Source: Candidatus Pacebacteria bacterium CG10_big_fil_rev_8_21_14_0_10_56_10 (GTDB lineage Bacteria > Patescibacteriota > Microgenomatia > UBA1400 > PJMF01). From it: a stretch of 40,492 nt of DNA. Each line of letters opens with the position of its first letter. The stretch's first letter is position 1. Shown here piece by piece: positions 7,714 to 15,617 of the stretch. Made by a program: the position numbers and the translations under genes. Where the stretch lies: positions 1-40,492 of the forward strand of contig PFDK01000003.1 of the NCBI GenBank assembly GCA_002772645.1, read 5' to 3'. Below the pieces are notes generated by a model. That model was not told where the DNA came from. It saw nothing but the letters and a program-made list of their open reading frames with translations, and searched no databases.

Positions 7714-8853
7714 GTGTCTACCGAGCTGCTAATCGTCCTACTCGTCATCGTGGCCGGCTTTGCCGGCTTGTATTGGCTGCTGCGCCAGCACTTGGCCGAC
7801 CAGCGCACCGGACCGGAAGAGCTGGAAAACCTGGTCAACCGCGTTTTTGGCCAGAGCGCTCAGAAAATTGCCGAGCAGAGCCGGCATATTCTCCAGGGAG
7901 AGAAAGAGACCATTAAAGTAGACCTCGACAACAAGCATAAAACCATCGAAAAACTGGTCAAAACTCTCCAGGATGACATCAAAGTTCGTCAGCAGGAGAT
8001 CCGCGGCATCGAGCAGGACCGGACGCGCAAGTTTAGCGAGCTGACCTCGGCGCTGGAACAGCATCGCAAACTGACCGACGAGCTCAACGTCTCCACCCAA
8101 GAGCTGGCCAAGGTGCTGTCCAACAACCAGCAGCGCGGTGAGTGGGGCGAGCGGATTATCGAGGACCTGTTGACCTCCCATGGATTGAGGGAGGGCAAGC
8201 ACTACCGGCGGCAATCCACGATGGGTACTGGACTGCGGCCGGACATTACCCTGCTTTTGCCCAACAACCGGACCGTGCCGATCGACGTCAAGTTTCCCTA
8301 CTCTGCCATCCAGCACATGTCGCGGGCCGATACCAAGGCTGGTAAACTGCAGTACCGCAAGCAGTTTAGCCGGGACGTCCGGCAAAAGATCGACAAAGTA
8401 GCCGAGTACATCAGCCCGGCAGACGACACCCTGGACTACGCCATCCTGTTTGTGCCCAACGAGATGATCTTTTCGTTCATCAACCAGCAGTTCCCAGAGC
8501 TGGTGGATCGGGCCATCGCTCGGCGGGTGCTGATGGTGTCGCCGTTTACGTTCCTGATCGTGGCCCGGACGGTGATGGAGAGCTATCGCAACTTCATGAT
8601 CAGTGATAAGTTAAGAGATGTGATTGGCTACGTTGATGACTTTGTGGGCGAGTGGGGCAAGTTTAAGGACCAGTTCGAGAAGTACGGCCGGTCAATTGCC
8701 ACCCTGCAGAGCGACTACGAAGCGCTGACGGGCACGCGGGTTAGACAGATGGAGCGCAAGGTGAAGCGAATCGAGGACTACGGGGTAGCTAAGCTGGAAG
8801 AGGACAAGCAGCTAGAGGAAACTGGCCAGTTGGGATTGGAGAAGGGGGAGTAA
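7714..8853 (+). CDS. rmuC: RmuC-family DNA recombination protein
   Basis: The 379-residue protein has one N-terminal membrane helix (LLIVLLVIVAGFAGLYWLL), a long charged coiled coil (about residues 50-140), and the conserved RmuC nuclease-like domain. That domain includes NNQQRGEWGERIIEDLL, LPNNRTVPIDVKFPY, YAILFVPNEMIF and SPFTFLIVARTV. RmuC (DUF805-unrelated, PD-(D/E)XK-like) limits inversions at short inverted repeats in E. coli. The length is close to the shorter members of the family. The start is GTG at 7714, supported by the -10 box. The stop is immediately followed by the GTG of the HAD gene, preceded by GAAGGGGGAG, so the two are translationally coupled. Confidence 0.93.
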   Translation: MSTELLIVLLVIVAGFAGLYWLLRQHLADQRTGPEELENLVNRVFGQSAQKIAEQSRHILQGEKETIKVDLDNKHKTIEKLVKTLQDDIKVRQQEIRGIEQDRTRKFSELTSALEQHRKLTDELNVSTQELAKVLSNNQQRGEWGERIIEDLLTSHGLREGKHYRRQSTMGTGLRPDITLLLPNNRTVPIDVKFPYSAIQHMSRADTKAGKLQYRKQFSRDVRQKIDKVAEYISPADDTLDYAILFVPNEMIFSFINQQFPELVDRAIARRVLMVSPFTFLIVARTVMESYRNFMISDKLRDVIGYVDDFVGEWGKFKDQFEKYGRSIATLQSDYEALTGTRVRQMERKVKRIEDYGVAKLEEDKQLEETGQLGLEKGE

Positions 8854-9717
8854 GTGCGCGCAAGAGATCACAAGGCCATCATCTCCGATTTTGATGGCAC
8901 TTTGGCCGGCGCCGACAGCGTTATTTCTCAGCCGGTTAGCCAGGCGATCGGTCGGTGGCTGGCCGCGGGCAAGCACTTCTCGATCGGTGCTGACCGGCCT
9001 GCTGCGCGTTCGGGGCAGCGTTAAGGAGCTGGGTCTGACCAATCCCCAGATTGTTCGCGGCGGGGCCGAGATTGTCGAGGCCCAGACCGGCAAGGTCCTC
9101 CACGGCGAGTACTTGGACGCCGGCGAGCTGCGTTTGCTGGTCGAGTTCCTGATTGAGCACCACCTGCCGTTTTTCGCTGAGGAGGGAGAGCATATCTACG
9201 CTGACGACGGCCTGGAGAAAATAGTGGTACCTGTAGGTGTCACCGTCAAACCGCTTGACGAAATGCCTGATGAGCGCATCGCCAAGCTGTTGGTGATCAC
9301 CTCTGATCTTGATGAGCGCCGGGTCAAGCACTTACTGAACGACATCATTGGTCAGCGCCTACCTAGCACACACATCGTCAAGAGCTACAGGCCGTTCCTC
9401 AAAGCCTGGACAGCCACCTCGCAGAGAAAGGCACCAAGCACCTGGCAGCACTGCGGCTGGCCCAGCTGCTAGGCCTGGAACCCGATCAGATCGTCGGCAT
9501 TGGCGACAACCACAACGACTACCCACTGCTGACTGCCTGCGGTTACAAGGTGGCGATGGGCAATGCCCCCGACGAGCTCAAGGAGATCTCCGACTGGGTA
9601 GCGCCGCCGTATTGGGAGGACGGGGTGGCGGAGGCGATTGGTAGGCTAATGAACCAAAGCTCAACTTGCTCACTTGACACGACTATTAAAGGTGCTAGCC
9701 ACACATCATGCTCTTGA
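8854..9717 (+). pseudogene. HAD-superfamily (Cof-like) phosphatase, two frameshifts
   Basis: Three segments in two frames make one HAD protein. Segment A (from GTG 8854) has the nucleophile motif AIISDFDGTLAG and reaches LAAGKHFSI. Segment B, in the +1 frame from about 8986, reads VLTGLLRVRGSVKELGLTNPQIVRGG and on to HIVKSY near 9388. Segment C returns to the first frame at about 9390 with LDSHLAEKGTKHLAAL, the Asp motif VGIGDNHNDYPLL and KVAMGNAPDELKEISDWV, and stops at TGA 9715-9717. An extra base near 8985 and a compensating change near 9388 explain the pattern. The motifs are otherwise intact, so either the gene decayed very recently or the sequence has two errors. Cof-type enzymes dephosphorylate sugar phosphates or nucleotides. 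Confidence 0.82.
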
Positions 9718-9795
9718 TACTTTCAAGCGGTTAATATGTCCCTCAAACCTGTTCGCTACTCCATTGCAATGTCGGATTTGACCCAAACTTGACTC

Positions 9796-11055
9796 TCAAG
9801 TGTCCAGATACGTCCTCAGCACTTGCTTTTGGGCTCGAAGCGCCGCAGGCGTGCCCAACTGGGAGCGCCAGTTCTCAATTGGTACCTGAGCGAGTATGTA
9901 ACTGAGCAGCGCCTCGGCTTCAGGGTCGACGAGGTAGTAGGTTTGTGTCAGCAGGTGAATTGTGTTGACAGCATTAATCAGAATATGACGGTAGGTATCG
10001 AGGGCTTCGATCTGAACCTGCAGAAGTACCGATCCAGACAGAGTTGTTGTGGTTAGACCAAGAACTTCAAGAAACTCTTGGGTTAGAAACTGATAATAGG
10101 GGTATTCACCGTTGGTAACAGGGCTGAAGTTGGCACTTGGGCCATCTGTTCCCAACCTAACCAGCAGTTCGGCCTTGGCACGGGGCAGCGCCCGTTTGAG
10201 AGCGTAGTCGTGGCTAACACCTCTAAAATCTTGAGGGTCATGAATCTTCCTTTGATACAACAGGTCGTATTTGTCCCATGGCGAAAACCCGCCCCAGATG
10301 GTGTTGTAGCGGTCGAATTGCTGATCCAGCACTGACTCAAAAACCTTGTCAAAAGCGTGTCGTAGTTCGTGGCGCACATTCTGCTGATTGAGAAACTCAT
10401 CATGCTGATCGAGGGTGAAAATCACGGGTATCTTCACGATTGTTCCAGGTTGGGTGGGCAGGGGCTGAGGTACCGTTTTTCTGGTATATGTACCACTACT
10501 GCCCGAAGAACAGCCCAGTGCTTGATAGTCTTCATCCAAACTAATCATTAAGCCCAACGCAAACGGAACAGCCATCACTTGGATTTTCCCTTGAGCTTTT
10601 TGCCCTTCTGTCAGAGTACTAAATACCTGCTTGCCAACTTGTTGAAGCTCTTCAGGTGTCCAGTCAATCAGGTGCTTAGCTTTGAAAGAGGCGTCACTCC
10701 TTTCCGGTTTGAATTTAAGGTAGTAAAGATACTGAAGTAGATGGTAGGCGTCACGGTGATCTTCAATCAGTTGCTGAGCAAACCGCAGAGCAGTATCCGC
10801 ATCAGGGAGCGTTGGCAGTAACTGCTCAACGGCTTGGTTGGCATACTTGACGTTTGGTGAGAGGTGAGGTTGATAAAGCAGTCCGTTTTCAAACGCTTCT
10901 CCCATGAATGCCGCCATTATCAGCCTTGTTTTCGCCATTATCAGCCCTGTTTCGACTTGGCGCGACTTATCCCGATCGCTATTTGTGGGCGCAAGCTCGC
11001 TCTCGTGCTCAGGACTCTGGCTGGCTCTCGATAAAATTCGTTCGTAAACTGACAT
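9796..11055 (-). CDS. Putative zinc metallopeptidase (HELRH zincin), unknown family
   Basis: The 419-residue protein has no recognised family. Near residue 230 it contains NVRHELRHAFDKVFE, a perfect HExxH inside a helix-like context, and about 65 residues later RAKAELLVRL, which places a Glu where many zincins have their third metal ligand. Much of the rest is soluble and helical. There is no signal peptide, so it is predicted cytoplasmic. I start at ATG 11055; a TTG at 11058 lies exactly 6 nt after a TATAAT and could be a leaderless start. It is divergent from the small ORF at 11145. Peptidase function is inferred from the motif alone. Confidence 0.6.
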   Translation of the reverse strand: MSVYERILSRASQSPEHESELAPTNSDRDKSRQVETGLIMAKTRLIMAAFMGEAFENGLLYQPHLSPNVKYANQAVEQLLPTLPDADTALRFAQQLIEDHRDAYHLLQYLYYLKFKPERSDASFKAKHLIDWTPEELQQVGKQVFSTLTEGQKAQGKIQVMAVPFALGLMISLDEDYQALGCSSGSSGTYTRKTVPQPLPTQPGTIVKIPVIFTLDQHDEFLNQQNVRHELRHAFDKVFESVLDQQFDRYNTIWGGFSPWDKYDLLYQRKIHDPQDFRGVSHDYALKRALPRAKAELLVRLGTDGPSANFSPVTNGEYPYYQFLTQEFLEVLGLTTTTLSGSVLLQVQIEALDTYRHILINAVNTIHLLTQTYYLVDPEAEALLSYILAQVPIENWRSQLGTPAALRAQKQVLRTYLDT

Positions 11056-11064
11056 CAACTCATG

Positions 11065-11070
11065 ATTATA
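11065..11070 (-). promoter_or_regulatory. -10 box (TATAAT) of the putative zincin gene
   Basis: A perfect TATAAT on the minus strand lies 6 nt before a TTG and 9 nt before the ATG of the gene. The mRNA would have little or no leader. The -35 region is weak. Confidence 0.5.
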
Positions 11071-11144
11071 AACTAGTCATGTGTTGATAGCATTTGATCC
11101 GATCTTGAATTAAGCAGCCGGATTTTTACTTTGAGGTTGGTATT

Positions 11145-11417
11145 TTGAAGCCTGAAGAGATCACGCGAGTTGGGTACATCGACTTGCCAGACTACCAACA
11201 CGACGCTGTCTACATCATAGACACCAAAACAAGCGACAAGAGCTTCGAGCAATATCTTGACCTAGAAAAGAATCAACATAGCCGTTGGGCAGTGCCTTTT
11301 ACCTATGTGGAAGCAGGCGCATCGTCAACACGCTCTACCAAAGTAGTTTTTGAGACGTCGCGTATAGAAAGTTATTTCAATGCTGGTGTTGGTTCAGGTG
11401 AGCACAACTCGTCTTGA
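11145..11417 (+). CDS. Small protein of unknown function
   Basis: This 90-codon ORF (KPEEITRVGYIDLPDYQHDAVYIIDT...) has reasonable codon use and amino acid composition for the region but no recognisable domain, signal or helix. The only start is a TTG at 11145, with GAGG about 8 nt upstream. It lies alone between the putative zincin gene (divergent) and the cupredoxin gene (convergent). It could be a real small gene or the remnant of a larger one. Confidence 0.4.
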   Translation: MKPEEITRVGYIDLPDYQHDAVYIIDTKTSDKSFEQYLDLEKNQHSRWAVPFTYVEAGASSTRSTKVVFETSRIESYFNAGVGSGEHNSS

Positions 11418-11475
11418 CTTGCGGTTTGGTCTTGCCCAAGTGGTGAGCTAACCGAGGGTGTTAGCGGCACCGTAA

Positions 11476-11919
11476 CTACCCCTCAATGATGAGCTTACCT
11501 TCCATCCCCAGATGCCGATGGTTGCCGACGCTGCAGTAGAAAAAGACCTCGTCCTGCTCGAAGTCCTCCGGAATGGTGAAGGTGACAGAGTCTGTCTGGC
11601 CGGCAAAGATCCGCTCACTGCGCACGTCCAGCTCATCGATCACAAAATCGTGGACATTTTGAGTACTGTCCACTTTGACAGTCACGGCCTGGCCGCGTTT
11701 GACTCGGATCTCCGGCTGGGAAAACTCGAAGTTGCTCAGTTCCAGCACCACGACGGCTTGTTCGTCAGAAACTTCAGCTTGCTGAGAGGTAACGTCTGGG
11801 TTGTTCGGGACGCTGGGACGTTGGGCTTGAGTGCAGGCGGCCAAGATGAGCGAAGTAGAGACCAGCGCGGCCCCGGTGATGGCCAGACGGCCGGCAGGCA
11901 GTGGTGGCAGAAGTATCAT
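11476..11919 (-). CDS. Cupredoxin-domain lipoprotein
   Basis: The 147-residue protein starts with a hydrophobic signal ending in LILAAC (lipobox, Cys29), so it should be lipid-anchored outside the membrane. After a polar linker comes a beta-rich domain with a complete type-1 copper ligand set in cupredoxin order: His90 (NVHDFVID), then Cys129, His134 and Met139 in YCSVGNHRHLGMEG. Cupredoxins carry electrons or bind copper extracytoplasmically. It is divergent from the blaI-M56-dsbA group. The promoter TTGCCG-17-TATGAT and a GGAG 9 nt before the ATG are visible. Confidence 0.9.
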   Translation of the reverse strand: MILLPPLPAGRLAITGAALVSTSLILAACTQAQRPSVPNNPDVTSQQAEVSDEQAVVVLELSNFEFSQPEIRVKRGQAVTVKVDSTQNVHDFVIDELDVRSERIFAGQTDSVTFTIPEDFEQDEVFFYCSVGNHRHLGMEGKLIIEG

Positions 11920-11952
11920 CGCAAAAACTCCAGTCGCGCTTTAAGTGTAGCT

Positions 11953-11981
11953 ATCATAATCAAGGAGGCGGTCGTCGGCAA
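11953..11981 (-). promoter_or_regulatory. Promoter of the cupredoxin gene
   Basis: On the minus strand TTGCCG (11981-11976), a 17-nt spacer and TATGAT (11958-11953) form a good vegetative promoter. The predicted leader is about 25-30 nt and contains a GGAG Shine-Dalgarno sequence. No ACTACA/TGTAGT palindrome overlaps it, unlike at the blaI and dsbA promoters. Confidence 0.6.
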
Positions 11982-12051
11982 GAGTCAGGTTACAGGTCAG
12001 GTTGCTACCAGCGACACTGCCGGCTGAGGCCAGTTAATGAGCTGGTGCGTG

Positions 12052-12087
12052 TTGCGCCACCGCCCGATTATGACTACACTACGTAGT
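12052..12087 (+). promoter_or_regulatory. blaI promoter with overlapping BlaI-type operator
   Basis: TTGCGC (12052-12057), 17 nt, TACACT (12075-12080), then 7 nt to the ATG. The -10 box is embedded in the near-palindrome ACTACA-CTA-CGTAGT (12073-12087), which resembles BlaI/MecI/CopY operators built on TACA/TGTA half-sites. A repressor bound here would block the -10 and the transcription start, giving autoregulation. Confidence 0.8.
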
Positions 12088-12510
12088 ATGAAGGCAACGG
12101 CGGCCACCGGACCAGGATCTCTGGAGCAACTAGTGCTCAATACTTTATGGGAAGGACGCCGATTAAGCTGTGGCCAAGTGCGCCAGTCACTGGGCCGCCG
12201 GCACCGAAAACGACTGGCCTACACTACCGTGCTGACGGTCCTTGACCGGCTGTACAAAAAAGGAGCGGTGGACCGGCACAAAGAAGGCAGGAAGTTTGTG
12301 TATCGGCCAGCGGCCAGCAGGCGCTCGTACGTCAAGTCTTTGATCCAGGGTACCGTCCGCGGCTTAGTCCATCGATATGGCCAGGAAGCGGTGGTGGCTT
12401 TTATTGAAGAGGCTGATGAACTGACAGAGCCCCCGGCTAGTGATGGGAAAGGTGATGGGGGTGGCGGTGAAAGTGCTGGGAAGGGTGACGGGAAGGGCGA
12501 CGGGCGATGA
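12088..12510 (+). CDS. BlaI/MecI/CopY-family transcriptional repressor
   Basis: From ATG 12088 the protein has 140 residues. The winged helix is clear: LEQLVLNTLWEGRRLSCGQV, then AYTTVLTVLDRLYKKGAVDR and the wing KEGRKFVYRP, matching the family signature. A dimerisation helix follows, and the last 25 or so residues are an unusual Gly/Lys/Asp low-complexity tail. The track begins at 12037, but the -10 box 7 nt before ATG 12088 argues for the shorter leaderless form. BlaI-type repressors are inactivated by proteolysis triggered by a membrane M56 partner, and that partner gene overlaps by 4 nt (ATGA). The probable targets are its own promoter and dsbA. Confidence 0.92.
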   Translation: MKATAATGPGSLEQLVLNTLWEGRRLSCGQVRQSLGRRHRKRLAYTTVLTVLDRLYKKGAVDRHKEGRKFVYRPAASRRSYVKSLIQGTVRGLVHRYGQEAVVAFIEEADELTEPPASDGKGDGGGGESAGKGDGKGDGR

Positions 12511-13436
12511 TCATCACCCGGACGCTGGAAGCCTGTTCACTGGCGGTCAAACTGTTGTCTTCGTACTTGATAGCGCCACGGCAGCTGCTGTGGGTAGCAG
12601 TGGTGTGGTTGGGAGTGTGGGTAGGACTGTCCGTGGCTAAAACGCTCGAGGTCAGGCGCGGCCGAGCTCGGTTGGTGGTCAGGTCCGGCAAACTGCACTG
12701 CTACTTGCTATCGGTCTGTATTCGCTTGGGCCTGCCGGCCCACCAGGTTCAGCTGTTTAGCTCTCGCCGACCGGTGGCGGTAGTGTCGGGGTTACTGTCC
12801 CCCAAGATCACTGTCAGTACCGGGCTAGTGAGCAGTTTGGAGAGGTCTGAACTAGAGGCGGTGTTACTGCATGAGCGCTACCACCTTGAGCACGGCCACG
12901 TGTTGCTGAGGTGGGTACTCGGCGTAGCGGCTCGGACAGTAGTGTTTTTGCCAAGTTTGGGCGATGTGGTCCGGTACTGTCGAGACTGGTGTGAGTTCAG
13001 GGCGGACAGGTACGCTTCCCGAGCACAAGGAACCGACCGGTTTTTGCGCCAGGCCCTGGCCAAGTCCGCCGCTGTCCAAGGCGGTGGGCAAAGTTTCTCG
13101 CTAAGGCAGATTGGCCTGAGCGAACCGGCCTTCGCGGCCGCCAACATCACCGAGCGCGTTGGCTGGCTAAGCGGGGTGGGTGGACCGCGGCTGCGGCTGT
13201 CACTGCGAAAGTTAACGGTATCTGGACTGATAGTCTTGGCTATGTTTGCGTACGGTTGGTTGTATGGCCGTGTTGAGGCGCTCGGGCACGACCCGACGGC
13301 TGTCAGGCTGTGCGCGCAGGCCGGTGAAGCACCGGCGGCCAGCCGCCAATCAGTCCCGGCTTCTTCCAGTCCGGTCCCTGCCAGTTCGTCGTCAACAGAC
13401 CAGTCGTTGTTGTTAATGTCTAGCTTTCAGCCATAA
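12507..13436 (+). CDS. M56-family (BlaR1/MecR1-like) membrane metallopeptidase
   Basis: The 309-residue protein has N-terminal membrane helices (about residues 12-45), the zinc motif LLHERYHLEHGH (HExxH at 122-126) and the third ligand in CEFRADRY (E163xxxD167), as in BlaR1 and HtpX-type peptidases. Another helix lies near residues 237-255. The end is a Ser/Pro-rich tail of about 60 residues. The large penicillin-binding sensor domain of BlaR1 is absent, so the inducing signal is not a beta-lactam bound to such a domain. The start overlaps the repressor stop (ATGA). It is presumed to cleave or trigger cleavage of the repressor when envelope conditions change. Confidence 0.9.
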   Translation: MIITRTLEACSLAVKLLSSYLIAPRQLLWVAVVWLGVWVGLSVAKTLEVRRGRARLVVRSGKLHCYLLSVCIRLGLPAHQVQLFSSRRPVAVVSGLLSPKITVSTGLVSSLERSELEAVLLHERYHLEHGHVLLRWVLGVAARTVVFLPSLGDVVRYCRDWCEFRADRYASRAQGTDRFLRQALAKSAAVQGGGQSFSLRQIGLSEPAFAAANITERVGWLSGVGGPRLRLSLRKLTVSGLIVLAMFAYGWLYGRVEALGHDPTAVRLCAQAGEAPAASRQSVPASSSPVPASSSSTDQSLLLMSSFQP

Positions 13437-13500
13437 TGGCAATGGCCTGAGGCGCGGCAAGCGAAGTATCAAGGCGGACCATCGAAAGCGAACCATCAGC

Positions 13501-13537
13501 TTGACGATGCCGAGGATAAATACTACACTTTGTAGTA
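13501..13537 (+). promoter_or_regulatory. dsbA promoter with perfect BlaI-type operator
   Basis: TTGACG (13501-13506), a 17-nt spacer and TACACT (13524-13529) form a strong promoter. Its -10 lies inside TACTACA-CTT-TGTAGTA (13521-13537), a perfect 7-bp palindrome with a 3-nt centre. The same ACTACACT core covers the -10 of the repressor gene. This is direct sequence support for dsbA being a target of the neighbouring repressor. Confidence 0.85.
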
Positions 13538-13574
13538 ATAGTGGGTAATCAACACATTTTTTAGAAAGCCTCTC

Positions 13575-14354
13575 ATGCCAAACAATCAAGCCTACTCTTT
13601 CCGATCAAGTATGTCGTTCCTCAACCGCCACTTTGCCCTACTGGTGATCGGGGCGCTGCTGTTCGCGGGCGGTTTCCTGGTAGGGTCGCTGAGGACCGAG
13701 AACCAGCTGTTAAGTCAAGGCGGCGAACCGTCCAGGTCAGCTGGCACGACCGCGGCGGCCGGCACTGCACCAGCCCAGCCACCGGCGCCAGCCCCGGCCA
13801 ACGTGAGCGGCATGCCGGAGCTGGCCGACCAAGACCACGTCCGTGGGGCAGACAACCCGTTAGTGACGCTAGTAGAGTACTCCGATTTTGAATGCCCGTT
13901 CTGCCAGCGCTTCCACCCGACTATGAACCGGGTGCTGGCAGAGTACGGTGACCAAGTGGCCTGGGTATATCGACACTTCCCTCTGAGTATCCACGCCAAT
14001 GCCCAGAAAGCTGCCGAAGCGTCTGAGTGCGTGGCCAAGCTAGGCGGTGAAGAAGCATTCTGGAACTTTAGCGACTTGTACTTCGAGCGGACCACCTCGA
14101 ACGGCACCGGCTTTCCGTTGGATGGACTGGCCGATCTGGCGGCAGAAGTGGGTGTTGACGCCGCGGCTGTTCAGACATGCCTGGATAACGACGAAATGGC
14201 CGACCGCGTTCAAGAAGACGTTGACGGTGGGGCGCGAGGCGGGGTGACCGGCACTCCGGGCACGATCGTGGTGACCGATGGCGGTCCTCAGGAGCTCATC
14301 CCCGGTGCTTTGCCCTATGAGCAGGTGAGCCAGGTAATAGACCGCTACTTGTAG
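13575..14354 (+). CDS. DsbA-like membrane-anchored thiol-disulfide oxidoreductase
   Basis: The 259-residue protein has one N-terminal membrane helix (about residues 20-38), an Ala/Pro-rich linker, then a thioredoxin-fold DsbA domain. The active site is SDFECPFCQRFHP (CPFC, Cys107/Cys110) and the cis-Pro loop is GVTGTPGTIVV. HFPLSIHANAQKAAEASEC is the usual helical insertion start. The catalytic domain faces outward and probably introduces or shuffles disulfides in exported proteins. ATG 13575 gives a leader of about 38 nt after the predicted start of transcription. No DsbB or VKOR partner is in the window. Confidence 0.93.
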   Translation: MPNNQAYSFRSSMSFLNRHFALLVIGALLFAGGFLVGSLRTENQLLSQGGEPSRSAGTTAAAGTAPAQPPAPAPANVSGMPELADQDHVRGADNPLVTLVEYSDFECPFCQRFHPTMNRVLAEYGDQVAWVYRHFPLSIHANAQKAAEASECVAKLGGEEAFWNFSDLYFERTTSNGTGFPLDGLADLAAEVGVDAAAVQTCLDNDEMADRVQEDVDGGARGGVTGTPGTIVVTDGGPQELIPGALPYEQVSQVIDRYL

Positions 14355-14381
14355 CTAGGACCAGTTTCTACCTGCTGGCGG

Positions 14382-15584
14382 CTAACTGCCTAGCAGTTCC
14401 TCAAAAAAGGCGATGTCTCGGGCCACTACCGTGTTCCAGTCCGGCTGGAGGTTGTGATCGGCGCCGGGGTACTCGAAGTAAGTAAGTTCGATGGGCTCGA
14501 GCAAGGCTGCGGGAGTGCCGTCGGTGAGCTGAGTGCCGTCAGCGGAATTGGTGGCGGTGCCTGGGCTGGGTACGTTGTCCGCAGCCGATTGGACGGCCAA
14601 ACCATCCGCTCGATTCTCCATGATCTGCAGCCGACGATCGTTCTCGGCCGCTACTTTGTCCACCAGCTCGTCGCTCCATTCTTTGAGGGCGGCTTGGTCT
14701 GCCCCGCCGTGGTGGAGCTGGATCGGCCCGACCAGCCGGTCCAGGTGCCGCGTCAAACTAAACTCAAAAACATCGTAGACCTGTTCAAACTCGGCCAGCC
14801 AGGCTCGGGCTGCCTTGCCCTCGTCGTCGTGCTCGTCGCTGAAGAACAAGATAGAGTATGGAAACGGTGCGGTCACCGGCGCCCACAAACTGGTGGGGTA
14901 GGGCTGCTGAAGGATTTCGAGGACGCTCAGGGCTATCTGACCGCCGTTGCTGTGGCCCCACAGCCCCAGTTGGCTGCTGGCCGCCACGAACGGCTGGTCG
15001 TCGCTGGTGACGCCAAACTGCTCGACGCTCTTGAGAAGTTCAATGATGTTGATTGGCTTGACGAACCGAGCTTCCCAAGGATCGACAGGCTCTGGGGCGC
15101 TGTTGCCGAAGCCAAAAAAATCAGGGGCCAGCGTGACCAAGCCGGCTTCGGCAAAGATCTCGGCCGCTCGCCGGGTACCCACCCCTGGCTGGTAGATCTC
15201 CGGCGGCACGAAGCCGCGAACCATGACCACCACTGGCGCCGGCCGCTCGGGATCAAGTCTTACTGGCACCGTTAGCCGACCGCTCATCGGCTTGCCCATA
15301 GTCAGGTACTCAAACTCATAGGCCCTAAAGGTGTTTTCTAAAGCCAGGGTTTTGGTGATCCGGATGGGAGCGGCCCGGTAGCGGCGCTGGGCCAAGTTGT
15401 CAAAACTGTACTCCAGCAATGGCCGCGGCACCGGCGAAGGCAAGCCGCTGAGCTTGAGCGGTGACAGCAGGCCTGACGCCCCCGACAGGATGTCATTCGA
15501 GCTGGCCCACCAGCCCAACACAAAGGATCCGGCGGTGGCAAACATCACCGCCGCTAAGAAGAACAACACGACTCGCCAGGACAT
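14382..15584 (-). CDS. Membrane-anchored alpha/beta hydrolase (esterase or peptidase-like)
   Basis: The 400-residue protein has an N-terminal membrane helix (VVLFFLAAVMFATAGSFVLGWW). An alpha/beta-hydrolase domain follows, with oxyanion strand VVVMVRGFVPPE, nucleophile elbow GLWGHSNGG (Ser212), acid HHGGADQ (Asp296) and catalytic His in PGADHNLQP (His377). It resembles prolyl-oligopeptidase or acetyl-xylan-esterase type hydrolases rather than a lipase. A 45-residue low-complexity insert (about 320-362) sits between the acid and the His. The domain should be extracytoplasmic. The start is 7 nt after TAATAC, another leaderless-type promoter. Confidence 0.85.
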   Translation of the reverse strand: MSWRVVLFFLAAVMFATAGSFVLGWWASSNDILSGASGLLSPLKLSGLPSPVPRPLLEYSFDNLAQRRYRAAPIRITKTLALENTFRAYEFEYLTMGKPMSGRLTVPVRLDPERPAPVVVMVRGFVPPEIYQPGVGTRRAAEIFAEAGLVTLAPDFFGFGNSAPEPVDPWEARFVKPINIIELLKSVEQFGVTSDDQPFVAASSQLGLWGHSNGGQIALSVLEILQQPYPTSLWAPVTAPFPYSILFFSDEHDDEGKAARAWLAEFEQVYDVFEFSLTRHLDRLVGPIQLHHGGADQAALKEWSDELVDKVAAENDRRLQIMENRADGLAVQSAADNVPSPGTATNSADGTQLTDGTPAALLEPIELTYFEYPGADHNLQPDWNTVVARDIAFFEELLGS

Positions 15585-15591
15585 AGTAGTA

Positions 15592-15597
15592 GTATTA
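15592..15597 (-). promoter_or_regulatory. -10 box (TAATAC) of the alpha/beta hydrolase gene
   Basis: On the minus strand TAATAC is followed by TACTACT and the ATG at 15584, a 7-nt gap with no Shine-Dalgarno sequence. It fits the recurring leaderless pattern; the -35 is poor. Confidence 0.5.
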
Positions 15598-15617
15598 GAC
15601 CTGTCGCCAAGTAATAA

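Noticed and set aside
12037-12087. Longer start of the repressor (MSWCVLRHRP...)
   Set aside because: It would place the promoter and operator inside the coding sequence, and the residues do not match the BlaI family start.
13436-13575. A possible small RNA between the M56 and dsbA genes
   Set aside because: The region is explained by the dsbA promoter and operator; no stable stem-loop with a T-run is visible.
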